Shown here piece after piece: positions 1-7,699 of a DNA stretch of 52,136 bases. The stretch is from the NCBI GenBank assembly GCA_002495645.1, contig DAGF01000067.1, forward strand, positions 1 to 52,136. Direction: 5' to 3'. The DNA comes from Euryarchaeota archaeon UBA549 (lineage in GTDB: Archaea > Thermoplasmatota > Poseidoniia > Poseidoniales > Poseidoniaceae). The notes below the pieces were generated by a model. It had not been told where the DNA came from and did no database searches. It was given only the letters and a program-made list of their open reading frames with translations. The position numbers were made by a program, and so were the translations under genes. Positions within the stretch are counted from its first letter, which is position 1, and each line of letters starts with the position of its first letter.

Positions 1-1
1 C

Positions 2-241
2 ATCGGTATTGTTGGGGCTGGTGGAATTGGCTACCACATTAACAACTACCTCAAGTTCCTTCAATACGACAAAGTGTTTGCCTTGCTGATATTGATTTTC
101 GTGGTTGTGATTATCATCGACCTCATTTCATTCTTCGCCCGCTCATTCGTCAACGAGCAGGGCGATGTGAGGCGTCCAACTTGGATGAACTTGCTCCTGA
201 AAAAAACTGGAGAGAAGTCTACGGCCGCCGCTGCAAACTGA
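2..241 (+). CDS. phnE: Phosphonate-type ABC transporter permease, C-terminal part (PhnE-like)
   Basis: The window opens inside this gene; only the last 79 codons are present. The visible start contains the motif GIVGAGGIGYHI, followed by a hydrophobic span with VVVIIIDLISFFAR, which is the typical end of PhnE-family inner-membrane permeases that carry phosphonate, phosphite or phosphate with PhnC and PhnD. The stop codon lies one base from the stop of the convergent gene on the other strand. A PhnD-like binding protein is encoded 6 kb away on the opposite strand, so the two are not one transcript. PhnC and the rest of PhnE would lie to the left. The family is clear; the exact substrate cannot be told. 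Confidence 0.8.
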   Translation: MGIVGAGGIGYHINNYLKFLQYDKVFALLILIFVVVIIIDLISFFARSFVNEQGDVRRPTWMNLLLKKTGEKSTAAAAN

Positions 242-242
242 T

Positions 243-458
243 TCAATCGGCGGCGATGTGAAGGTTGCCGTCTTTGTAGAAGATTTGAATCTGGTCGGCA
301 GCCTTCTTTGAGAGGGCTGCAACGGCCTCATAGATTTCATCTTCCTTGACCTTGAACGCTTTGGCGGCGTCCTTGCTGGACCACGGTTGAATGTGGAAAT
401 CGCTCTTGACAAGCCACTTCAACAGCTTCGTCTCAAACTCAGTCAACTCGTCGGCCAT
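243..458 (-). CDS. Small winged-helix-like hypothetical protein (71 aa)
   Basis: A 71-residue acidic protein starting at ATG 458 (MADELTEFE); a GTG three codons upstream at 467 is the alternative. The pattern of helices followed by a short hydrophobic strand pair (IQIFYKDGNLHI) suggests a small winged-helix fold of the kind found in archaeal regulators or subunits of larger complexes, but I do not recognise a named family. It lies 43 bases downstream of gpsA on the same strand and is probably cotranscribed with it. It ends one base from the convergent permease gene. Real gene is likely from its position and codon use; function is unknown. Confidence 0.6.
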   Translation of the reverse strand: MADELTEFETKLLKWLVKSDFHIQPWSSKDAAKAFKVKEDEIYEAVAALSKKAADQIQIFYKDGNLHIAAD

Positions 459-501
459 GGTTCCCACAGAGGGCTTCGCCTCAAAATGTCACCGATTCTA
501 C

Positions 502-1500
502 TCATCCCAGAGCGACCATGCGGCGACAGCATTCTTCAGCATCAATATCGCCGTTCAGCAGTGTGTTGAGCGCTTTGGTAAAAGGTATGGAAAGGCCGGC
601 ATCCTCGGCTCGTTCAACAAACATCCGGCAAGCACGAACACCTTCGGCGACCATGTGCATTTCATCCAATGCCTGGTCCAACGTCAAACCCGTTCCGAGT
701 TTTTCACCCATCGAACGGTTTCGCCCGTGCGGTGAAGTGGCGGTGACGTACATGTCGCCCAATCCTGCGGGGCCGAAGGCCACCTCTGCTCGTGCGCCCA
801 ATTCAGCGAGGAGCAAACACCCTTCTTTGAATCCAGACATGAAGATGGCCGCTTTGAGGTTATCACCGCCCAAATCACCAACGTGCTTGAGTCCGTCAAC
901 AAGGCCACAAGCCAGGGCGACGACGTTCTTGTAGGCGCCCCAGAGTTCGGCACCAACGGGGTCGCTGGCGGGATGGAGTATGAAACTGGGTGTACTCAAG
1001 GTCTGGGCGAGGCGTTGGGCGATGGCTTGGTCTTCGCTGGCCACCAAGGCGGTGGTCATGACCCCGCCTGCCGCTTCAGGAGCGATGGTGGGTCCGGTCA
1101 ACACCGCAAGTGGATTGGTCTTTCCTTCTTCCTTGAGCCGTGTGTGAATGGCCTCGGAAATCAGCCGCTTTCCAGGCGCCAGCCCCTTGGCCAAGTCAAG
1201 CAGAACATGACCAGGTTGCAGGTGGGGCAGCACGTCCTCCATGACGTCGAGAATCACCGCTGAGGGGACAGCAAGGACGATGATTTCGCTGCCATCAATG
1301 GCTTCAGCGAGGTGCATGGTTGCGTCCAAGCCAGGGACAGGGTGGTGCGGGAGATATTTCTCGTTCACTTCGCTCATGGTGATGGATTCGTAGACCTCTT
1401 GCTCAATGGTCCATCCCTTGACCTTGTGTCCTTCCAAGAGCCACAATCGGGCGATGGCTGTACCCCAGTTTCCCAATCCCAAGACCGCGATGTGTGCCAT
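502..1500 (-). CDS. gpsA: NAD(P)-dependent glycerol-3-phosphate dehydrogenase, bacterial type
   Basis: Reduces dihydroxyacetone phosphate to sn-glycerol-3-phosphate in the cytoplasm, the first step of bacterial and eukaryotic phospholipid synthesis. The 332-residue protein has the Rossmann motif GLGNWGTA at residues 8-15, LTGPTIAPE near 134-142, the catalytic-lysine segment GAYKNVVALACG (Lys191) and the C-terminal signature LGDMYVTATSPHGRNR near 247-262, all as in GpsA. ATG 1500 is chosen because it places the nucleotide-binding motif at the usual distance; a TTG at 1512 is the alternative. Archaea normally use the unrelated glycerol-1-phosphate dehydrogenase, so this is a bacterial-type gene in an archaeal setting. 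Upstream on the same strand is the endonuclease IV-like gene (95-base gap). Identification is confident; whether it feeds lipid synthesis or glycerol catabolism is not shown. Confidence 0.92.
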   Translation of the reverse strand: MAHIAVLGLGNWGTAIARLWLLEGHKVKGWTIEQEVYESITMSEVNEKYLPHHPVPGLDATMHLAEAIDGSEIIVLAVPSAVILDVMEDVLPHLQPGHVLLDLAKGLAPGKRLISEAIHTRLKEEGKTNPLAVLTGPTIAPEAAGGVMTTALVASEDQAIAQRLAQTLSTPSFILHPASDPVGAELWGAYKNVVALACGLVDGLKHVGDLGGDNLKAAIFMSGFKEGCLLLAELGARAEVAFGPAGLGDMYVTATSPHGRNRSMGEKLGTGLTLDQALDEMHMVAEGVRACRMFVERAEDAGLSIPFTKALNTLLNGDIDAEECCRRMVALG

Positions 1501-1595
1501 GTCAATCGGCAACTTCGCCCATTCGTTGGTTTATACCATTTCGGGCAACATCGGGGCGGAAACGGTGGATTTGTGCCGGTCCTCCACCGGGCCAA

Positions 1596-2783
1596 TCAAA
1601 ACAAATCGTCGTCTTCCTCATCAAAGTCGAAGACATCGTCCTCGTCCTTTTCTTCGGCCTTTGCCGTCGCTTTCTTTGCCTTGCCGGCTTTGGCCTTGGG
1701 GGCCTTCTCAGCCTTTGCAGGGGCGCTCTCTTCCTTGGCGGGTTCCGCTGCTGGGGCCTCTTTGGCTGGTTCAGCAGGTTGAGATGTTGTCTTGCGGGCT
1801 TGTGCGATTTGTGCTTCTTTGGAGCGCAGCTCTTCCTCGCTCTTGCCCGTTTGCAAGGCCAAGGCGCGGCGACGGTCCTCTCGGGCTTTGCGCTCAAGTT
1901 GCTTGTGGCGGGACTTCTCGATGTTCTGCATCATGTACATGGCGTCGTGTTCGAGGAGTGGAGAATCGGAAATGAGGGTGATGTCGAGCCATCCACCGTC
2001 CTCGACGATGAACTCCGCTAAGGGTTCAAAGTTCAGGTCGGATTTCTTGATTTGTGTGTAATGCATGGCGTTTCCGGTGCGGTGCTCAACGCCCGAGAAG
2101 TGGCAGTAGAATTCCTTGGTGCCGATGCTCTCACGCACGACGTCAAAGAGTTCACCGTAATCCTCGGAAGTTCGCATTTGACCGTGGCCACGAGCGTGAA
2201 TGTGAGCAATGTTGAGCACAGGAACCGTTCCTTCAACGTGGTTGACGACTTCAAGGACTTCTTCGAGGCTGCCCCAGAGTTCTTGTCGCCCAGAGGTCTC
2301 AACACCGATTTTTGAGGGGGTGCCGTTTTTGATCCACGGGAAGACGGGGAATTCGTCTTCATCGTCGTGCCAAATTTCATGGATTCGATCCACGATACCC
2401 GAAAAGACGTTGGCCACTTGTTCGTTAGCGGCTTGTCCTCGACCGAAGTCGCCGTAGTGCCCGGTGTGGAGGGTGATGTGGCGAGCGTTGATGGTCCGAG
2501 CGGCTTGAAGGGTCGCTTCGATTTTTGCGAGCGAACGTCCCCGCTCGACCTTGCCGCCAAGCAACTCCGAGTAGTAGGGGCCGTGAATGTTCATTTCGAA
2601 GTCGGTCTTGTTGGCCAAGACACCGGCTTGCCAGTATTGTTCAAAGTGCTGAGGGGCGACCATGCGGACCGTTTGAACTTCCATGGTCTCAAGGCCCAAG
2701 GAGATGATGTCGTCCATTCCCTCAACGATGGTTCGGCCCTTGCACGAGAGTGGAACGCCTGCTGGTCCGAGTTTGATTGACAT
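1596..2783 (-). CDS. Endonuclease IV-like TIM-barrel protein with charged C-terminal tail
   Basis: Residues 1-295 resemble the AP-endonuclease family 2 (Nfo, endonuclease IV), a metal-dependent TIM barrel that nicks DNA at abasic sites. Likely metal ligands are visible: His67 (NIHGPYY), His106/His109 (TLHTGH), Glu162 (GVETSGR), His194 (NIAHIHARG), His228 (CHFSG), His241 and Glu278. At the place where E. coli Nfo has Asp179 there is Asn191, and the Asp before the His241 equivalent also appears lost, so metal binding may differ. Residues about 300-395 form a low-complexity tail rich in Ala, Lys and Glu ending in a run of Asp/Glu, probably disordered. A strong ribosome site (GGGAGGG) lies just upstream of ATG 2783. 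It heads the minus-strand group with gpsA. It could instead be a sugar-phosphate isomerase-type barrel, but the ligand set favours Nfo. Confidence 0.8.
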   Translation of the reverse strand: MSIKLGPAGVPLSCKGRTIVEGMDDIISLGLETMEVQTVRMVAPQHFEQYWQAGVLANKTDFEMNIHGPYYSELLGGKVERGRSLAKIEATLQAARTINARHITLHTGHYGDFGRGQAANEQVANVFSGIVDRIHEIWHDDEDEFPVFPWIKNGTPSKIGVETSGRQELWGSLEEVLEVVNHVEGTVPVLNIAHIHARGHGQMRTSEDYGELFDVVRESIGTKEFYCHFSGVEHRTGNAMHYTQIKKSDLNFEPLAEFIVEDGGWLDITLISDSPLLEHDAMYMMQNIEKSRHKQLERKAREDRRRALALQTGKSEEELRSKEAQIAQARKTTSQPAEPAKEAPAAEPAKEESAPAKAEKAPKAKAGKAKKATAKAEEKDEDDVFDFDEEDDDLF

Positions 2784-2926
2784 TCGTTCCCTCCCCCCGA
2801 AACCGACCCAAGGGACATCACATGATAATCCCTTTCTGTTGGCTGTCCGCTAATTTGGCCATCACGGGCGATTTTCAAGAGTGAGTGCATACGACTCTTC
2901 ATGAAGGTGAGACCGGAGCGGCTCAC

Positions 2927-3655
2927 ATGGAGCCCCACGTTCAACGCGCTGTTGATGCGTTCCAAAAGGGCCACCCAGTCTGCTTGTTCGATTCAGAAAA
3001 GCGAGAAGGTGAAACCGACCTCTTGTTTCCTGCATCTATGGCACAACCGGCCACCATGCGACAACTGCGCCAAGACTGTGGTGGTCTGCTCTTCCTCGCC
3101 ATCGGCGACGAGGTCGGTGAGTGCTTTGGGCTCCCGTTCCTGCAAGACCTGCACACGACCCCCGATGCCGTTGAACGAAACCCGGTGCTCAATCACCTCA
3201 TCACGAACGACCTTCGCTACGACGCCCGCTCTGCCTTCACCCTCTCCATCAACCACCGGGAAACGTACACCGGTATCACCGACCACGACCGCGCTTTGAC
3301 CACCCGCCGATTTGCAGAGTTAGCAACCACTTGCTTGGCTGACGGCGTTTCAGGTGAGCCGGCGATGAAGATGCTCGGCGAAGAATTCCGAACCCCGGGC
3401 CACATCCCGGTTTGCAGGGAGGCCCAAGGTGGTCTCGGTGTTCGCCAGGGCCACACCGAACTGGCCGTTGGTCTCGCCCGTCTCGCCGGGACCGCTCCTG
3501 TCGTCATCGGTGCCGAAATGTTGCAGCCCGATGGCGACCATGCCCTTCCTGTCGCTGATGCCCGAGCATGGGCTGAAGCAAGGGGCATTCCGTTCCTCGA
3601 AGGTGCTGATGTCGTCGCTGCCCTTGGCGTTGAATCATCACCGTCATCCTCATGA
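2927..3655 (+). CDS. ribB: 3,4-dihydroxy-2-butanone-4-phosphate synthase
   Basis: Converts ribulose 5-phosphate to formate and the four-carbon unit used for lumazine. The 242-residue protein shows the acidic substrate loop KREGETDLLFP (residues 25-35), the segment TYTGITDHDRA, PGHIPVC and the C-terminal signature GHTELAVGLARLAG. The start is taken at ATG 2927 because the family begins a few residues before the first helix; GTG 2885 would add 14 residues. It is the first gene of a four-gene riboflavin and flavin-cofactor operon. There is no fused GTP cyclohydrolase II domain; archaea use an unrelated GTP cyclohydrolase III, which is not in the window. Confidence 0.93.
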   Translation: MEPHVQRAVDAFQKGHPVCLFDSEKREGETDLLFPASMAQPATMRQLRQDCGGLLFLAIGDEVGECFGLPFLQDLHTTPDAVERNPVLNHLITNDLRYDARSAFTLSINHRETYTGITDHDRALTTRRFAELATTCLADGVSGEPAMKMLGEEFRTPGHIPVCREAQGGLGVRQGHTELAVGLARLAGTAPVVIGAEMLQPDGDHALPVADARAWAEARGIPFLEGADVVAALGVESSPSSS

Positions 3656-3686
3656 AGCAACAACCCAACCCGTGATTGGTGGTCCT

Positions 3687-4127
3687 ATGAAGCGCATTCT
3701 TGCTGTCGGTGTCTTTGACCTGCTTCACGCAGGCCATTTGCACTATCTCGAACAGGCCAAAGCGCTGGGCGACCATCTGACGGTCGTCGTCGCTCACGAC
3801 GACACGGTGCGAAAGCGAAAACACGAACCGGTGACCAATCAAGACCTCCGTCGCCGCATGGTGGCTGGGCTGAAACCGGTGGATGCCGTGGTGGTCGGCA
3901 ACCCTCCCGATGTCCCCATTTTTGACATCCTTCCCGAGGTTGAACCGCATGTGATTGCCCTCGGCTACGACCAAGAGCATGCGGAGGAGAACATACGCAA
4001 GGCGTTGCACGAGCGAGGCCATGGCGACATCGACGTGGTGCGGGTGGAAGGCTTGAGCGACGACCTTGACGGCACTCGGAAGATCATCGCCCGAATTCTT
4101 GAACGTGCGGAAAAGAAGGGGGCCTGA
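3687..4127 (+). CDS. ribL: Archaeal FAD synthetase (FMN adenylyltransferase), RibL type
   Basis: A cytidylyltransferase-fold enzyme of 146 residues that joins FMN and ATP to give FAD. The nucleotide-binding motif HAGH is at residues 14-17 after AVGVFDLL, and DGTRKII near the C terminus corresponds to the second nucleotidyltransferase motif. The start is ATG 3687 (MKRILAVGVFD), preceded by GGTGGT; a longer open frame back to 3429 lies inside ribB and is not real. It follows ribB by 31 bases and ends two bases before riboflavin synthase. Homologues in the glycerol-3-phosphate cytidylyltransferase group look similar, but the riboflavin context and archaeal setting favour RibL. Confidence 0.88.
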   Translation: MKRILAVGVFDLLHAGHLHYLEQAKALGDHLTVVVAHDDTVRKRKHEPVTNQDLRRRMVAGLKPVDAVVVGNPPDVPIFDILPEVEPHVIALGYDQEHAEENIRKALHERGHGDIDVVRVEGLSDDLDGTRKIIARILERAEKKGA

Positions 4128-4129
4128 AG

Positions 4130-4747
4130 TTGTTCACGGGCATCGTTCAAGGACGAGGAAGTATTGCTTCTATAGAAAAAGGCGAGGCCGTCTGGACCTT
4201 CCATATCATGCTCCCAGAAGCCACCGGACTCCAGCGTGGAGCCAGCGTGGCCATCAACGGCGTCTGTTTGACAGCTACCAACATCGACGCCCACCTCGTG
4301 GCGTTTGATGTCATCCACGAAACCCTCGAGCGAACCAACCTCTCCCAGCTCTCAAAAGGCGATGAGGTCAACGTTGAGCGCTCGCTGAAAATGGGTGATG
4401 AGTTGGGAGGTCACTTGCTTTCGGGTCATATCATGGGCACGGGCGAAATCGTGTCACGAGCGGAGGTCGGCGAGGGCGTCGATCTGACCGTTGCAACAGC
4501 GCAAAGCATGATGAAATTCATTCACGAAAAAGGATACATCGGCCTTAACGGTGCATCCTTGACCATCGGCGAAGTGGCCGAAAACCGATTCAACATCCAT
4601 CTCATTCCCGAAACACTTCGTTTGACGACCTTCGGTTCGCTTGACGAAGGCAGTTGCATCAACATCGAAATCGACGCCATGACGCAAACCATTGTTGCGA
4701 CGGTCGAGCGAATGATGAAAGAGGAGAACCCGGAGGGCAAATCATGA
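4130..4747 (+). CDS. ribE: Riboflavin synthase, alpha-subunit (bacterial/eukaryotic) type
   Basis: Dismutates two molecules of 6,7-dimethyl-8-ribityllumazine to riboflavin. The 205-residue protein begins MFTGIVQGRG, the near-invariant start of this family, which fixes the start at the rare TTG codon 4130, two bases after the ribL stop. Two lumazine-binding repeats are visible, about residues 1-95 and 96-205, the second starting at HLLSGHIMGTGEI. The stop overlaps the ribH start (ATGA at 4744-4747), so the two are translationally coupled. Most characterised archaea use an unrelated pentameric riboflavin synthase derived from lumazine synthase, so this is a bacterial-type replacement. Confidence 0.93.
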   Translation: MFTGIVQGRGSIASIEKGEAVWTFHIMLPEATGLQRGASVAINGVCLTATNIDAHLVAFDVIHETLERTNLSQLSKGDEVNVERSLKMGDELGGHLLSGHIMGTGEIVSRAEVGEGVDLTVATAQSMMKFIHEKGYIGLNGASLTIGEVAENRFNIHLIPETLRLTTFGSLDEGSCINIEIDAMTQTIVATVERMMKEENPEGKS

Positions 4748-5133
4748 ACAAACACATCGGAGTCGTCTGCGGTTCCTTTCACAAAGAGGAGGTTTCGCGG
4801 ATGCTCGAATTCGCCAAAGATGAGGCGGAGCAACACGGTTTGACCATCGGCGACGTGGTTTGGGTTTCGGGTTCAATGGAGGTACCACTCGCTCTTGACC
4901 GACTCCTCCCCGACCACGATGCTGCGGCGTGTCTGGGCATCATCGAGAAGGGTGAAACGCAACACGGTCTGGCCATGGGTCAAGCCGTCATCAAAACCAT
5001 CTTGGAGCTGCAACTCAAACACAACAAGAAGATCGGTCTCGGTATCATCGGGCCAGGTGCCAAACCAAAACACATCGAGCCCCGCTTGGAACCTCATGCC
5101 CGTGCGGCCATTGTTGCTTGCATCGGCGAGTGA
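4744..5133 (+). CDS. ribH: 6,7-dimethyl-8-ribityllumazine synthase
   Basis: Condenses the ribB product with 5-amino-6-ribitylamino-uracil to give lumazine, the substrate of the preceding gene. At 129 residues it is somewhat short for the family (about 140-155) but complete: GVVCGSFHKE at the N terminus, SGSMEVPLAL, the catalytic-His segment KGETQHGLAMG, and LGIIGPGAKP. The archaeal pentameric riboflavin synthase is a paralogue of this fold, but it lacks the ETQH segment, so lumazine synthase is preferred. ATG 4744 overlaps the upstream stop by four bases. It is the last gene of the riboflavin operon and ends 12 bases before a convergent gene. Confidence 0.9.
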   Translation: MNKHIGVVCGSFHKEEVSRMLEFAKDEAEQHGLTIGDVVWVSGSMEVPLALDRLLPDHDAAACLGIIEKGETQHGLAMGQAVIKTILELQLKHNKKIGLGIIGPGAKPKHIEPRLEPHARAAIVACIGE

Positions 5134-5145
5134 GTTCGTTCCCGT

Positions 5146-6360
5146 TCACTCGGTGTAGATGTCCAATTCGAACACCGTGCCGCCCCAGGTGAAGATGAGC
5201 AATTCATCGTTCAAGCCGCGGCCAAACCCGACGAGGAGATTGTCGGTGTCGAGCAGATGTTCTTGTTCCCACACACCGGAACCCGCTTCTCTTGTGAGCC
5301 AAATATCGCCGCTGCAGAAATCACCGTACATGAACCCGCCTTGCCAAGGTTCAGGCCCCCAGTCCATGTACAATCCACCCGTGATGGAGCATCGGCCTTC
5401 TTCGTGGGTGTAGACGATGACTGGGTCGGTCATCCCAACCGGAGGATCAGACGGGGGCGCCGTACAATCGCTCGGGTCGTTGAATTCTCGATTGGCTTCA
5501 CGTTCAGCCCATCCAAAATTACTGGATTGAAGGACGGGAACAAGGCTGATTTCCTCGAAACAATTCTGCCCCACGTCTGCAATCCACAGCCTGTTTTGGG
5601 CATCCACATCAAACTTCCACGGGTTGCGTAGGCCCCGATGCAGGGTGTAATCTTGCGCCGTACCTGAGGTGTTGTGGAGTGGTGTCATGCTGCCGTTGAG
5701 GTAGTGGAAATGCTGGATGGTTCCCAAGGCGGACGTGTTGTTTTGCCCGTGATCCAACGGGTCGTTGGAGCCGCCGCCATCACCCACGCCCCACAGGTAG
5801 GTGTGATCTCCCAAGGCAAGGAGATGGCCGCCGTTGTGGTTTCGGTAAGTTTGTTCGATTTCCCGAAGCGTGCGAATTGAGGATTCATCCAGAGAACCGT
5901 TGACTACATCTCCGGCCGCCAAAAACAAATTTGTCACTTCTTTGGTCTCGCAGTTGGCCGTTCCGATGTAGGTGAACAGGATTTGAGGGTTGTCTTCGTA
6001 ATTGGACACGAAGGTGAAACCCAGCAACCCTGCTTCCGTGTGGCAATTGGAGACGAGGTTGCTGATGTTGCCCACCAGTCGGGTGCTTTCGCCGTTGTAT
6101 GCGGTGATGTGCCCGTCCAAGTCCGAGAACCAGACTTCGTCTTCGGTGGGGTGATGAAGCGAATTGGTTGGGGTTGTGAATCCGCTGAGGTACTCTTTGC
6201 AGGTGATGTTGAGGTCGATGGGGTTGCAGTCTGGCTGACTGCGATTCTCCCATTCAAAGCCACTCCCTTGCTCTTCCTCTTCTCCGCCAAGGCAACCCGA
6301 AAGGGGAGCGACTGTGAGGAGGACGACCAGGAACAGACAGAGGCTGTTTCGGTGCACCAT
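5146..6360 (-). CDS. PQQ-type glucose/sorbosone dehydrogenase family lipoprotein
   Basis: A 404-residue extracellular lipoprotein: an N-terminal signal with lipobox ending at Cys23 (PLSGC), an acidic linker, then a six-bladed beta-propeller of the soluble aldose dehydrogenase / HHIP family. Diagnostic segments are YRNHNGGHL with the likely catalytic base His175, GLRNPWKFDVD, LWIADVGQN followed by FEEISLV, SNFGW, and GGLYMDW. Family members oxidise aldose sugars with pyrroloquinoline quinone and calcium, but many homologues have unknown substrate or do not bind the quinone. It starts six bases after the PhnD-like gene on the same strand, so the two surface lipoproteins are probably cotranscribed. 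No quinone-synthesis genes are in the window. Confidence 0.82.
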   Translation of the reverse strand: MVHRNSLCLFLVVLLTVAPLSGCLGGEEEEQGSGFEWENRSQPDCNPIDLNITCKEYLSGFTTPTNSLHHPTEDEVWFSDLDGHITAYNGESTRLVGNISNLVSNCHTEAGLLGFTFVSNYEDNPQILFTYIGTANCETKEVTNLFLAAGDVVNGSLDESSIRTLREIEQTYRNHNGGHLLALGDHTYLWGVGDGGGSNDPLDHGQNNTSALGTIQHFHYLNGSMTPLHNTSGTAQDYTLHRGLRNPWKFDVDAQNRLWIADVGQNCFEEISLVPVLQSSNFGWAEREANREFNDPSDCTAPPSDPPVGMTDPVIVYTHEEGRCSITGGLYMDWGPEPWQGGFMYGDFCSGDIWLTREAGSGVWEQEHLLDTDNLLVGFGRGLNDELLIFTWGGTVFELDIYTE

Positions 6361-6366
6361 TGACCA

Positions 6367-7620
6367 TTACTCCTCGGCGGGCGTTGTTGCTTCGGTTTCT
6401 GCAGGCGTGGATGGCGCATCTTCGTTGCGGTTCTTCATGACGTAGACCGCCACGCCGATGGCACCGACCACAAGGATCGGGATGTACAGCGGAAGGCCGT
6501 CGTCGCTTGAGGTGACCTTGACCTTGCTGATTTTATCTCCGAAGTAGGCGTTGATGCCGGGCACATCGCCGATGGCGTCTCCGTAGCTTCCGAGGTGGGA
6601 TTCCGTGTCGATGATGGTCATTCCTGGTGTACTGAGCACGTCATCGAGGATCTTCAGGTCAGCATCGTTGCTGCTCATCGTCGTGAAGGCGTCTCGGAGC
6701 GATTGCACTTCGGCAGCCGTGAAGACATCAGGGTTGTACATGACCGGATGGCTGGGGGCTTTGCCGAACGGGGTGTTGATTTCACCGTTTTCTTTGTATC
6801 CTCCAATGGGGTAGAAATCCTCGGTGGAGGCAAAGTCGCCCTCAAAGCACCAGTCTTGCGGGTCGTCGCCGCAATAATCAGGAACGGTGGGGTCCTTGGC
6901 GAAGGAGATGTAGTCGGTGGCGTCGCCCAGGGCGTGCTCGGCCAAGCAGCGCAATGATCCGATGTACCGGTAGTAGGGCGTGCCGCTGTCGGGAATGCTC
7001 GAATCCTCTGAGAAGTGGTTGGTCACCGTGTCGTGAAGGGAATCAATCTCGTCCTTGTCGCCAACGACTTCCATGTAACTGTTGTTGATGAGGTAGCCCA
7101 TGGGCAACAGCATGCCTGAACTTCCAAGGGCAGAGGTGTGACAGGAAATTTTGCCTTCCATCAGCGTAAGGGCTTGGTCCACGTCGCCGTTCATACTGGC
7201 TTGGGCCATGTCGGAGTCCTTGTGGACCCATGCCACGGCGTGGTAGTAGGCGCGACCGTCGGCCTTTTGCTCTGCGGCAGCGACTTGAAGGCCGTATTCG
7301 TTCCAGCTCAACCATGCAGCGCCGCCGTCGAGGAAGCCGATGTCAGCGTTGCCAAATCGAAGGGCTTCAATGGTGGCAGCCTGGCTGTTAACCGGGTAAA
7401 TCTCCACCTCTTGGCCCATGAGTTCACCGAGTCGGTCGGCGAGTTTCTGTGGGTTTTCGTCGGTGTTTTGGTACTCTTCCTTCACTTCAAATGCGATCTT
7501 TAGACAGTTGTCATCATCCGTGCATGTAGAATAATCGATGTCCGATGAAAATAAGCATCCCGGAACGGTGGCTGCAAGCAAGGTGGTCATCAACATGATA
7601 GCTATTAATCGGCGGTTCAT
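6367..7620 (-). CDS. phnD: PhnD-like phosphonate/phosphite-binding lipoprotein with C-terminal membrane anchor
   Basis: A 417-residue substrate-binding protein of the PhnD / periplasmic-binding type 2 class. It has a lipobox at Cys22 (TVPGC), the family start LKIAFEVKEEYQNTDENPQKLADRLGELMG, split here as a description of a motif around residues 40-65, then AATIEALRFGNADIGFLDGGAAW, split likewise around 82-104, and YYHAVAWVHKDSD. Unusually it ends with a transmembrane span near residues 373-392 and a short Thr/Glu-rich tail, as well as the lipobox. ATG 7620 is chosen over an upstream start at 7662 because it gives a clean signal peptide and is preceded by GGGGAT. The window's PhnE end lies 6 kb away on the other strand. 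Family is sure; the ligand is not. Confidence 0.85.
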   Translation of the reverse strand: MNRRLIAIMLMTTLLAATVPGCLFSSDIDYSTCTDDDNCLKIAFEVKEEYQNTDENPQKLADRLGELMGQEVEIYPVNSQAATIEALRFGNADIGFLDGGAAWLSWNEYGLQVAAAEQKADGRAYYHAVAWVHKDSDMAQASMNGDVDQALTLMEGKISCHTSALGSSGMLLPMGYLINNSYMEVVGDKDEIDSLHDTVTNHFSEDSSIPDSGTPYYRYIGSLRCLAEHALGDATDYISFAKDPTVPDYCGDDPQDWCFEGDFASTEDFYPIGGYKENGEINTPFGKAPSHPVMYNPDVFTAAEVQSLRDAFTTMSSNDADLKILDDVLSTPGMTIIDTESHLGSYGDAIGDVPGINAYFGDKISKVKVTSSDDGLPLYIPILVVGAIGVAVYVMKNRNEDAPSTPAETEATTPAEE

Positions 7621-7653
7621 TTCGTATCCCCTTAACCATGCGACCCGAAGCCC

Positions 7654-7666
7654 ATATATCATATTT
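7654..7666. promoter_or_regulatory. Shared TATA-like element between divergent genes
   Basis: The 79-base gap between the divergent phnD-like gene and the membrane phosphotransferase holds one AT-rich patch, ATATATCATATTT. It is about 26 bases upstream of a position that leaves an 18-base leader with the ribosome site GGGAGGTGG (7687-7695) for the plus-strand gene, and at a matching distance from the minus-strand start. It may serve both directions. Read by eye only. Confidence 0.45.
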
Positions 7667-7699
7667 CGTCTCCCCTAAACTTAGAAGGGAGGTGGCGAC

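Noticed and set aside
1..7620. PhnE and PhnD as one phosphonate operon
   Set aside because: They are on opposite strands and separated by nine unrelated genes, so they cannot share a transcript in this arrangement.
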